A stretch of 64,000 bases of DNA from Sphagnum compactum (taxonomy: Eukaryota > Bryophyta > Sphagnopsida > Sphagnales): positions 16,988,001-17,052,000 of the forward strand of contig OZ234494.1 of NCBI GenBank assembly GCA_965153455.1, in the 5' to 3' direction. Below the pieces are notes generated by a model that searched no databases, was not told the origin of the DNA, and worked only from the letters and a program-made list of their open reading frames with translations. Positions within the stretch are counted from its first letter, which is position 1; every line of letters starts with the position of its first letter. Shown here piece after piece: positions 12,552 through 23,900 of the stretch. Made by a program: the position numbers and the translations under genes.

Positions 12552-15544
12552 CAAGCCCCAAAAAATTTAGACCATCACCATGGAAATAAGTGTAAAATAT
12601 ATATATACAATGTGAGCAATGTAAGTGTAAATAATTTGGGTGTGTAAATGTAACTGATTTCCCTTTAAATGCACAATATTGGTATTTAATAAATAAGTTG
12701 CAAACCATTGTTGATGGTTTGAGGCTTTCATGTTGAAATTCCACCATCATTCACAAGGGTTTTCATTTTTTTTCCATCTCCAAATTCATTGGATGTTCAT
12801 CGATCAATGACTACATTTCTCTACAAATTGAATTACAATTTGACCAAAATTTTTAAAAATGTCATAAAATGTTTTTTGTATGCTATGTACCATCTACCTA
12901 TGAATAGCTATAGGATAAAAGTTGAAGGGAATGTTTAAATAAAGATGTTGTAATTAGCGCATATGTAAAGTTTGGAGTTCAAAAACTCTTTCAATGACTT
13001 TCACCAACTTTTGATTAAACTTGACCCAAGTTCTTGAATAAGTTCAAATATATGCATGGCATTGTTTGTGAATCACTCAAGGGGCATTATATGTACACAA
13101 AACTTTTGTGGGCATAAAGACATAGTCTCAAAGGTCAATTGGAATCATATTTTTACAAACATCATTTTCACGGTCCCAATGGATTTTGAAACCCATATTA
13201 AGCTTTGTCTCATTGCTTTTGACCAACAAATATCTCGACAATCAATCACAATTTTTTTTTGTTGACATTTGTTATTTAACAAACCAATTTTTTTTTGTCC
13301 TAGTTGTGGTACAAATAGTGAATGAAATCATCTTCTAAGTAGTTCATGAATGCATTAATTCACATAATAATCCACCATTTTTCTTTTTTTTTAAACTTCA
13401 ATAATTTTTTTCTTGTTTGTTGGTAGCTTTCAATTTCAACATTGGTATGGTGTCATACCCAACAACTGTTCAAAAATTTAAGCATCCACACACAAACCCA
13501 AAAAAATCTCCAATGATGTCCTTCCTTCAAACTAGTATCACCATCCAACATAGAGATAAATGTTCCTTACCGATAAACATGATTTTGAAATAGTACTTTA
13601 CTTCAACATCATTAAATATCAGCATTTGGGTCAATCGTTGTGATTAGTTGATTAATGACAATCATTTCCCCATATGGCCATTGTGGGAAAACCTATAATA
13701 TTCATCACAAAAAGTTTGGTGCAAGAATTAATTTTTGCACTATTATATTGAACATTATTTCTCCAATGACATAGTTTAATATTAGAAGTGTAATAAGTTA
13801 CTAGTTTCCAATAGTCCCCAAACATTCAATGTTAAGGATTTCAACCTAGCCATAGCCCATGGTCTAGTACTTTTATTCAAGAGTCTAAATCTAGACTATT
13901 AATTTACATAATGTTCTTCACTTCTTATAACATGCACATAAATAATGTTAGAGTTTGTAGATTTAGTCATGGTTGTTTTGCCAATTTTATTTTCACATGC
14001 CATGAGTATAAGATCATTCAATGGTTACAAATATCCTCTTACATGAAAGGGGACATGATAGCTTGGGATGAGATCTTTAACTAGGCCTTTTCATTTTGGA
14101 CAAAGAGATAACACATTGAAACACAATACACACAACAACAACAAAATGTTGAAAAAAAATTATATGTAGAGTTGATTTTACTTGATGTAATTAATCTCTT
14201 TTGAAGAACATTCAATTTTACATGAAACCATTTGCTAATTAGCACAAATGATTTGACCAAATGTATTCAAAAGCACTCAATTATGATGTTGAACCCCTTT
14301 GCTTGCAAATGTGATGTATTGATGCAATAGGTTACAAGAATGTTATTTTCCCATCAAACACCATTGTCCAATATACAAAATATAGTGTAACAAGAAAATA
14401 CAAAGCTATCAAGGCATAATGTGGTGATTAACCACTAATGGACAATAATATCTGAGCTACGATTTAGTTAGAAAAGAATGCATGTAAATTTAGTAGTGAC
14501 ATACTACAATGCATCAACTTATGAAATGCAATTTGCTTGGGTATTTTGCCAAGTTCGTGTTGCTTGTTGGTCCCCATATGTTTTGTTTGTTTTGCAAGTG
14601 TTGACATTTGTCTCCATGTTTGTTTGTCTTTCAACTTGTAGACTTAAGGTGCATGTGTCATTGTCACATTCTTGTAAATTCCTTTGTCAGTTTGCAAGTG
14701 AGGAGAGCTCCCACTTTGTTCTGTGTTGACCCCCCCTCCTTATCGTCTTCAACTTCAATGAACAAGAAGCTCATCTCCATCTTTTTTTTCTTTTCTATGT
14801 TTAGTTCATTACATTTGAATGCCTAAGGTTTGCAGTCTAAATCATGGTCCCCCCTGCCTTTCTTTTGATGCTTCTCAGGGGAAAGCTTGTGCAACCATGA
14901 TCTTAACTACACCAACATTGCATTTGACTTCTACTGATTATTGTAAATGTTCACCTTAACATTAGCTTAGTAATCTGATCAAAGTATACATTAAGGTTGT
15001 GATCAAACCTCACTTATAATAATTTTCAAACACTTCAACATCATGTGTTTCAATTACAATACATTGTAATCAATTCCATCAAACTTCCAAAAACAAGTTA
15101 TCCCATTATATAGATCAAAAAAAGCTTTGAAAAAAAAGCTTAGTGGCAAATGAGTACATGGCTACACCTAAGGGAGGATCCAGATGTGATTTCAAAAGTT
15201 GGACGCTTTTAGTGTGCTTTAGCCATTCACCCAGCTTGCTACTTATTTTGCTAGGCTTAAAAGCATTGACTTATACAAACTAGCATCTTGTTCACAACTT
15301 CCAGTAAAGGCAGTGGTTGCATCATTGGATGTTGGGGCAATAAAACCCAACATCTCAAAGATCTCATTTTCTAATTGAAGTGATAAAAAAAAAAGGCCAA
15401 ACAATGTGACAAGCATTTGGAGGAAAGGAGAAGTCTTGTATACTTGAATTTGCATTTTCGTGAGCTTCACTACATACAATGATCTGAGGGATAGATAGAA
15501 TAGCCCACTTATCTATATTCTTGATGCTACAATCACAATCTAAG
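11446..15544. other. Gene-free AT-rich interval
   Basis: This lies between the end of the LRR-kinase gene and the 3' end of the zinc-ribbon gene. I see only short, unrecognised open frames, poly-A/T tracts and one long (AT)n at 12499-12548 with a shorter one at 12597-12607. No transposon ends or conserved domains were recognised. The first ~150 bases should hold the LRR-kinase 3' UTR, and the last few hundred the zinc-ribbon 3' UTR. Confidence 0.6.
12499..12548. repeat. (AT)n microsatellite
   Basis: An uninterrupted AT dinucleotide run of about 50 bases. Confidence 0.95.
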
Positions 15545-18500
15545 TCACACTCCAAGCCGCTTTGTGCCACATTCTGAGCAGAACTTGGAACTTTCCCGGA
15601 TATACGCTGTACCACACTCATCACAAAATTTTGGAGGACCTGCAGACTGCTGGAAATACCAAGAGTCAGTAATTAGAATTCTGTAGCAACAATCTCCTTG
15701 CAATGATGTAAAGCAGCCTTCTTACACATTACTCAGAAACTCAACCCTATGATGCAAGTCACTATCACACAAGGCAGCCCTAACAACCAGTAATGGCATG
15801 CGGGAGGGTTAGCAGTGGCAGAAGGAAAAAAGCTGCTACATAATTGGATTAACTTGCCAATAACTAGTTTTTTGAGACATGAAAAGAAACAAAATGCAAC
15901 AACCATGATGCTGCTGTGCATTGCTGTTGCCTCCAAGTCTCTTGACACATGGGGGAGGGTCTGTGGTGTATGGGGCTGTGTGTGCCGTGCATGCTGTAGT
16001 ACATGGGGTGGTGTATGTTGTTGTTGCTGCTGCTGCTGCCAGCCACAAATTTCCTAGATTGTTAATCAGGTGCAAAAAGATGTGCTCTGCACCTCATAAA
16101 ATGTTGAGCTTGACCAAATGTGACAGGAGTGCCAAGTTGATGGTTCCAACTAACTAGTAAGATCCTCACATGTATAGCAGAAGAACATATACTACCAGGC
16201 CACACTTGGAACTGTACAAACCAGATGCATCAAACTCTAGTCCCCAAATATGCCATTGGGTGCCCACATGCAAGATTATGAACCCACATGTTACAGAATG
16301 GAGAAATGCCAATGAATATGAACAATGACAAATAGCCAAAAGTGAGTTAGATCATCAGAAACGCACAAAGTTACCAACTGATGGGTGAGGATGAACAGTT
16401 CCAGCTTCTGCAATTGCAAATGGCTGCACCACTCACCCCACAGCAAATTAAACCAATCAGAACTGATGAAGACATGAACTTAGTTTTACAATCCAACCTC
16501 ATTACCTAGTTTTCCTGGAGTTGGTTTTTGCTGCTAAGAAAACCCTTATAGACAAAAACTTACAGTGCCAGAAAGACATGCTGAATCCCAATAATGACCA
16601 AACAAGAAGCAAGGACAAACCTGTGGATGTAAAGCAGATGGGGACATATTTGGAGGTTCCCCACTTGGGAAGGGCTGAAAAAATCAACATTCAAACCACC
16701 ATAAATACATCTAGCTTCTCCCAGCCAGATTACAGGATCTCCAACTTTTCTGTCATATTGATATCAAATGAACAAACAGGGAATGATCCAAAAGGAAACT
16801 TACTGAGAGCACTGGCATGCTGGAGAGAGAGTGCTGTGGAGCCCGACGATGCTTGACTCTGGCTGCAAAATACTTGTAGTCGGACTCATAGATTTGTACA
16901 TCATGCCTTCCTGTTAACCTCTTAAACCTACAGCCAGCCCCTGGAACACATAAGTTGGAACACAATGACCAAAAAAAGCTGTTATCTTCTACCCACATAT
17001 CTCCTAAGTTAACTTCAAGACCACACTTGCTGAGTAACACATGATAGTGTATTGCCGCTTATTGGTGGTATCACCTGATCAAACACAAGCATTTACTCTT
17101 TGAGGCATATTGTTGGACTTAGCCTATCCAGTGACCTATGGAGACAAATACTTAGCTTTGAGCTCGCCCCTTACATGTGAGAGCTACTACAGAGCTAAAT
17201 CAGCATCAAGAGACCAAGATAAGATGTCAAGATGTCAACACTGGGTAAAAAACTCTCTTCCTGAAGAGATGTCAAAGATCTCTTAGACAAACAGACAGTG
17301 GTATTTACATGGCACACAAACAGAGTCAAGGGCAGGAAATGACAAACCATTCCGCATCCTCAGGACGCATATTGGGGCGTTCCACAAGCTCCAGGCCATG
17401 GACTACCACAAATCGCACACGCTTCTCTTCACCAGTCACCAACTGTGGGAATTTGGTGCGTGCCTCCAGTGCTGATGCCATCTCCCGTCTCTTGAAAGTC
17501 ATTGGACCTCCTGCAACTACATCCACAACATGAGCTTACCCTTACATTTCAAATGTTACCTGATGCAGATAGAAAAGACTGCATACAAGATGGACCCCAT
17601 CAGCACCAAAAGAAAAAGAAGTAAGCCGTTCATGGCACTGTTTTGGCACCAAGAACATAATGGTTCCACTAGGGGTAGGTGACTTCTGGTGGAGGAAACA
17701 GGGAAGCAGGTCCCCAGGCCATCAGGAGTGGAGAAAGGAGAAAGATGGGAGAATGGAAAGCCATACCAAAGGCACTGTTTCCCACTCTACATGTGTTTGG
17801 GGATGTGGGAAAGCAGTTTGATCCTGGCATTGACTCCTCGGCTCTGTCATCCAGAGTCAAATTAGCGAGGCAAAGAAGAAGAGGATATCATTGGCAGGGC
17901 TGTGGGTTTTAGCAGAGAAAGACCGACAAATCAAAACACATAAGTGAATTGGTTGACCACATCAAGAGATGCTACTGATAAATAAAGGCTTAGCATGGTT
18001 GTCTCACATACAAAACTACTCAAAGTACCAAGCTAAATTGGAGTGACAGCCACTTTGTGCCACTTTCTCTTCCTTCCTTTCTTTCAGTCCCTCTCAACAG
18101 GTTATTTCTTCAGATACTGAGACCAATCTAAATAAGGCAGGACAGTATCAGCTCAAAGAACGACACATATGCATCTTGACCAACCAAAAAGGCCATGTTA
18201 TATGGAAAATGCTGAGAGCTATTCAGCAGTTACAAAAGAGAAACAGCAAGATGGAGGATTGATGCCTTGATGCAGGTAAAGCCTACTTAAGCAAGTTGTT
18301 AAGTGTATCTAATTAGCCTCTCACCTGACTTTGGATACTTCTTAACAAGCCTCCTGTACAATCCACCTGCAGCTTCAAGAGCCACCCCAAATGTTTTCTC
18401 ATGGAGGCCCTCGACTGTGGCCAACCGCTGGTTAACCTCCCGAATGAGTGTCTCATACAGATTTGCCACAAATGTCAATGGTAGCAAGTATCTTGGATCA

Positions 18501-19587
18501 CCTTCATACTGCACATCCCTTGATTTTCGCTTTTTTGACTTGTCGTTGTTATTGGGACTATTGTAGTTCATCTCTGGTGATTCAGGTACAGGAATAATGT
18601 GGTCTATGATGAAGGAGTCAATAATTAGCTGCAGAAAGCGAGCTCGTGTAGACTCTATAGGAATGACATCTGCTTACACAATTACACAAACCCAACCAGT
18701 CACGAAGTGTCAAAATTCAATGACATCCCACATCATGTGTAGAAATGCTTGCCAGCTCCTTGCACTAGGATACTGCAACAGTCTCACTGCACATCCGGAA
18801 GCATGGAGAATTGAATCAATCTGCTTTCAATTCTCAGCAACAAACCCCGCTGAAAGATCCTACAACCTCCAAATAGCTGGTCCTGACTCCAGACAATCTC
18901 AAATCAAACAAAGAGCCATCAAGCCATCTTAAAAGACTGTGATTCATAAAACTGACCACTGATAGTCAGAACACCGTATGGCGGTCGAGGGCCATCATTG
19001 TCCATTGGCAACGACTGCTCCAAGTTTGGTGCATCCACTCCCTGCAAACCAATGTTGGCATAGGAATGTGACCCACAATCCTGACACAGTTTACAAAAAC
19101 AAAACTTCAATTTAGCCATCCCAAACCTCACAATCCTAATCCAAGATTTCCTTTTCCACAGCTGCAAAACAAATGATCTCACCAAATTGCTGCAGAAACA
19201 CAACAATCGCAACACCATTCTCTATCTTTTGCAATTCTGTGCAATAACTGCAGTATTGAGGAGAGAACAAATGTGAACAATCCAACAGTTTCTCTTTTGA
19301 GAAAAAACATGGCGCCAAAACCAATTACGGTCTTCAATTCATAATGCACAAAAAAAGCTTTCACACGAATGCAAGAATAAGAGAGCAGCAGGTTCACATA
19401 CCCCGCCAGACGCAGAGTCGTCATCGTTTTCCAAATCATCCCCCGTCGGCACGTCCCTATCAACGTCGGCGAGGCCATCAATTTCTGCATTTCTCGAATC
19501 CACGGTGTTCAAGTCGTGAAGGGCGTTGCCTACCAAGCTTCCACCATTCAAGTTGTAATGTCCGCCCGGCTCCAACCGCGCGGCCAT
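15545..19587 (-). CDS. Plant protein with C-terminal CxxC-CxxC zinc ribbon (367 aa, 8 exons), family not recognised
   Basis: Minus-strand exons, 5' to 3': 19587-19402, 19041-18957, 18669-18325, 17510-17348, 16927-16804, 16674-16621, 16426-16375 and 15639-15545. All have GT-AG borders and consistent phases, ending in TGA. The ATG at 19587 begins MAARLEPGG. Residues 40-62 are acidic (DDLENDDDSAS). A basic SKKRKSR stretch near residue 130 could be a nuclear signal. It is followed by a region predicted helical (LYETLIREVNQRLATVEGL) and by a compact middle with KRVRFVVVHGLELVERP and then RLTGRHDVQIYESDYKYF. A Pro/Ser-rich linker leads to the zinc ribbon: Cys342, Cys345, Cys357, Cys360 in FCDECGT and FCSECGT. 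The middle part feels like a plant-conserved single-copy family, but I cannot name it. A nuclear role is an inference from the basic patch and zinc ribbon. The gene is divergent from NEMF at 20944. Confidence 0.8.
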
Positions 19588-20943
19588 CTTCTTCTTCTTC
19601 TTCTTCTCCCTCTTCCGAAACCGTCCCCGCCTCTCAGACGCAAAGGAGGACCTTTACTTACACATGTTTCATCACGGATAGAAAAGACACACTCTTGGAA
19701 TGCAGGTCCAGTGTTTTTCTCACACTGCCTTCTTTTGTTACTGCCTGAAGATACATGAGCGCGAATTCCCGGCGACAGCAAAAAAGTCTCTGAAGAAGAA
19801 CACATATGAATTGGAGGAGCATCAGAAGCAGCAGCAACAATTGGTATTGACATTAGGACCAGCAGCAATCCAGCACCCCACCCCACCCCAGAGACGCAAA
19901 ACAAAGGCATGGCAAAAGACGACGGAAGAGAAAGTTGTTCAAATTGAATAGGAAAAGGAGCGAACAGCAAAAGTGCTCGGAGCCCGTGGCTGGCACCATA
20001 GCTGCTGCAACGGCTGCAACTACAGACGAAACCCTGTCGTACCGAGCCTGCGTTCTTCCTTCCGCCATCGCCATAGCTAAAAACACAAAGCAAAACCCCC
20101 GTCTCCTCACCCACACCCTCGCCGCCTCCCTCGTTCAACCCTAGCTCATTACAGTCACACAACACAACCTTCACGGATGATAAAACGTGCTGATAGATGA
20201 TAAAACACGCTCATGGATGAGTAACCCGCCCCACCAAACCCCCTCCCCTTCCTTCTTTATCCTGGCCGCTGTGTTCCGAGCTTTAGGGTTCGATAATGAA
20301 CCGAACCTTCATGGATGAATATGTCTTCCCTTACTCATTTTTGTTTGAAGACAGTCTTCATGGATGAATGAATATCTCGAGACACATGGCGACAGACCGC
20401 CTTCGTGGATGAGTATCGTGAAACAATAGTTCTGTCGAGACAGCCTTCATGGATGAATATCTCGAGACAACTGGAGACGGCCTTCGTGGATGAGTATCTT
20501 CGGAAAGCCTTCATGGATGAATGTTTCGAGACATCTGGAGACAGTCTTCGTGGATGAGTATCTTGATCCAGCATGTCGAGAGAGCCTTCATGGATGATTT
20601 TCTCTCTCGCTCCTTTGACATTATTGGAATAGAGTCAGCATTCGTGGATGAGGTCTGTGAGCTACGAGTTCTTCGTCCCGGACTCCCCTGCCCTATTAGC
20701 ATCGCCTGCTTCTTCTTCCGCTTCCGCCATCCCACAACTGACTAGGGTTTTCCTGAAGTGTACATGGCGGGCAAGATCTTGCTTTCAGATGTACACAATT
20801 GCTAGATCTGCTGCGCTCGCAGCAGCTCGTCGACAAAGCAAGGACTTCTAGTTGTGAAGAAGCATATTAGGGTTGTGTGTGCAGCAGGAGCAGCAGCAAC
20901 GGTGACAGTAGAGGGGGGGGGGAAGCAAGACAGTTGATGCGCC
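19588..20943. promoter_or_regulatory. Shared upstream region of zinc-ribbon gene (-) and NEMF gene (+)
   Basis: The two start codons face away from each other 1,357 bases apart, so this interval must hold both 5' leaders and both promoters. It is richer in G+C than its surroundings. It contains TTC/GAA runs just upstream of the minus-strand ATG (19586-19615), CAG/GCA-rich stretches, a G10 run near 20914, and the alternating repeat at 20308-20652. Open frames on both strands here carry no recognised domain. Confidence 0.6.
20308..20652 (+). repeat. Alternating TTCATGGATGAAT / TTCGTGGATGAGTAT repeat array
   Basis: Nine copies of TTC[AG]TGGATGA start at 20308, 20357, 20402, 20446, 20483, 20510, 20547, 20587 and 20641. 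From 20357 onward they alternate strictly between the A form (TTCATGGATGA) and the G form (TTCGTGGATGAG). Spacers share TCGAGACA and GGAGAC. Three weaker relatives lie at 20170-20220. Spacing varies from 27 to 54 bases, so this is not a simple minisatellite. It lies 0.3-0.6 kb upstream of the NEMF start codon. Confidence 0.88.
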
Positions 20944-23900
20944 ATGGTGAAGCTACGCATGACAACGGCCGATGTGGCAGCGGAGGTGCGCTGCCTCCGT
21001 GTCCTTATCGGCATGCGCTGCGCCAATGTGTATGATCTTTCGCCCAAGGTTGGTTCTCGATTGTTCTGTCATCCCGCATAATTGCCAATTTGCTGAAACT
21101 CTAGCGTGTCTGTGTGCTAGTTTCATTGGGTCTGCCTGACTTGTGGTAGTAATTCGCTTGGAAAATTTGTATAATTCTCGCTCGACTCAGGTTGTTGTTT
21201 TTGCTTTCCTCCTCCACCCAATTCCAACCTGAAAGATTCCTCAAACCCTAGCGTATGCACGGTTTCTCTTAGTGGTCTTTGAAAATTAGGGTGTTGGAAA
21301 TTGGGTTTGATTTGAGGTGTGTGGGGGATGATGCAGACGTATGTGATTAAGCTGGCCAAGAGCAGCGGAGTCACAGAATCTGGAGAAAGTGAGAAGGCTT
21401 TGTTGCTGCTGGAGAGTGGTGTTCGGCTCCATACAACAGAATTTGCGCGGTAAGAGGTTCAACTTGGGATTGTTGTTTTGTCAATTTTGGCCCTTGCAAG
21501 CAGTTGTCATTTGGTTTGATAATAGGACTATAGTTTTAGGTTTCCAAGCTTGATAAATATTGTGATGAGTGAAAGCGGATGCTGTCTTTGGGGTTGTTTG
21601 GGATTATTAGGGACAAGAGCACAACCCCATCGGGATTCACATTAAAGTTGCGGAAGCACATTCGGACACGGAGATTGGAGGATGTCCGGCAGCTGGGCAT
21701 TGATCGGGTACATTTTGCTCTGTTACTTCTCCATTATAATGAGTGTTCTCCAATTTTGTCCATGTGCAAGTGAAATGTTTTTCTGCATGTTGTTGTTTGC
21801 TGATCTTCCTCTTTCAGTTGTCCAATGACTACACTGTTGCATGAGTTAGGTCATTGCACTGCATGTTGATTTAGCCTCATGGTAGTGAAAAGAAAAAAAT
21901 CAGATAATCTGTGCATTAAATGAAGTAAGAGCTATGACAATTTGATGGGAGCAAGTGATAGCAGGTAAGTTGACTGTTGTCTGTGGGTTGGGGCAATCAG
22001 GTGGTGGATCTACAATTTGGAATGGGAGAAGGTGCTCATCATATTCTTCTGGAGCTATATGCTCAGGGTAACCTGCTGCTCACTGATGCTGACTATAATG
22101 TCCTCACCTTACTCCGCACACACAGGTGCAACCTCTGGGAACTCAATTACATTGGTCATGCTTTGACCTTTATTCCCAATTTTGTTCTGCAAATGGCTTC
22201 CCCTATTATCTGTGACTAATTGCAGGCTTCTAGGCAATTGAGGGTTGCAATTTTCCAGTTCTTATGTGGGGATTGTTTTCCTCTCTTTAAGGTCCCATTG
22301 GTTGTAAGATGAAGCTTGAAACATTCTTGAATGAAAGAGCGGAAGGTTGCTGATGTCATTTTGTGCCTTAGCATCTTCTTTATTACAAACAAGAATAGAG
22401 TTTGTGTGCTGACAACAGCTACATTTGAGTTTGTGCAGGGATGATGAGAAAGGGCTAGTAATGATGGCACGTCACCATTATCCTATAGATGCTTGCCGTT
22501 TGTTTGAGAGAACCTGTAAGGATACAATACAGATCGCCATGACAGATCAAGCAGCAAAGGATCTTAAACATGAAGCTGAACCAATTGTGGAAAGTGTAGC
22601 CCAGAAAGGAAAGAAGGGGAAGCCTGAAACTGGCTCCAAGGAAAATGCTGCACAGGGGAAGAAGGGGGAAAGTAGACCAACTTCAACACTGAAGACAGTG
22701 CTTGTGGAGGCTTTGGGCTATGGACCTGCACTTTGCGAGCACATGATATTGGATGCTGGGTTGCAATCCAACCTAAAAATCTCTCAAGGGGCAGATGGAA
22801 TAGTCAGCATTAGTGAGGATGACTTGCAAGCTCTGATGGCAGCTGTAGTGAGGTTTGAGGATTGGTTGGAAAGCGTGGTGAAGGGAGAGTTGACTCCCAA
22901 TGGCTATGTGTACATGCAGAAGGGTGGCAAAGGAAAGCCTCGGGGTTCAGCTCCAGAATCTGAGGAGAAGGTGGGCACCAGGAAGCATGGTTCTAACTTT
23001 CAGCAGTATCCATACTGGATAAAGCTTTGATGAAATAGTGCTAGAGGCATTGGGAAGATGGTGCAGTCTGACTCAAGTTTTGGCATTCAGAAACAATGCC
23101 TTGCCCATATGCTGGTCCATCTTGGAGATGTGTCCTGATGAGGATGCTTGTTAACTGGTGGCAGATATATGACGAGTTTGCACCACTGTCAATGAGGCAA
23201 TTTGAAGACCGGAATGTGATGAAGATGGACACTTTTGACTCAGCAATGGATGAGTTCTTCAGCAAGATTGAAGGGCAGCGAGCAGACCAACAACGCAAGG
23301 CACAAGAAGAGTCTGCATTCTCAAAGCTTGACAAGATCCGTGCTGATCAGGTCTCTTTTTTTTTCACCTGTCTTGGCTCATAGCATACAATCCATATGAA
23401 GTTGATTTCAATGGAAATTGGCCTGAATTCTCCATTCTGCCAACCAGATACTTCTAATCTACTCTCAGGCTGTGCGGCATGGAGATGATGTTACACATAT
23501 GCAATTTTAGTGTTAGTAGAGTTATTACATTTCAGACTGCCATCGTCCTTGAGATCCTGGAATCAGAAGAAAATTGCCAAAGGGAAAAGGATGATCGCAG
23601 GTTTTGACTGGTTGATGCAACAATGTCTCATGTTGAGAAGCACATGTCAACGCAGACAAACCGAGTACAGGCACTTAAACAAGAAGTTGACCAGTCTGTT
23701 CGGATGGCGGAGCTTATTGAATACAATTTGCAAGATGTGGATGCTGCAATTTTGGCTGTGCGCTCAGCTCTGGCAAGCAGCATGGATTGGAAGGACTTGG
23801 TGCGGATGGTCAAAGAGGAGAAAAAGGCTGGCAATCCGGTAGCTGGACTTATTCACAGCCTTCAGCTTGAGAAAAATCAAATCACTCTACTCCTGAGCAG

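Noticed and set aside
12493-12750. Frame with a long Tyr-Ile repeat
   Set aside because: It comes from the (AT)n microsatellite.
19548-20174. A 208-codon minus-strand open frame upstream of the zinc-ribbon start
   Set aside because: It runs into the 5' end of the zinc-ribbon gene in a different frame, ends in an Arg run from a TTC microsatellite, and shows no domain. It is most likely leader or promoter sequence.
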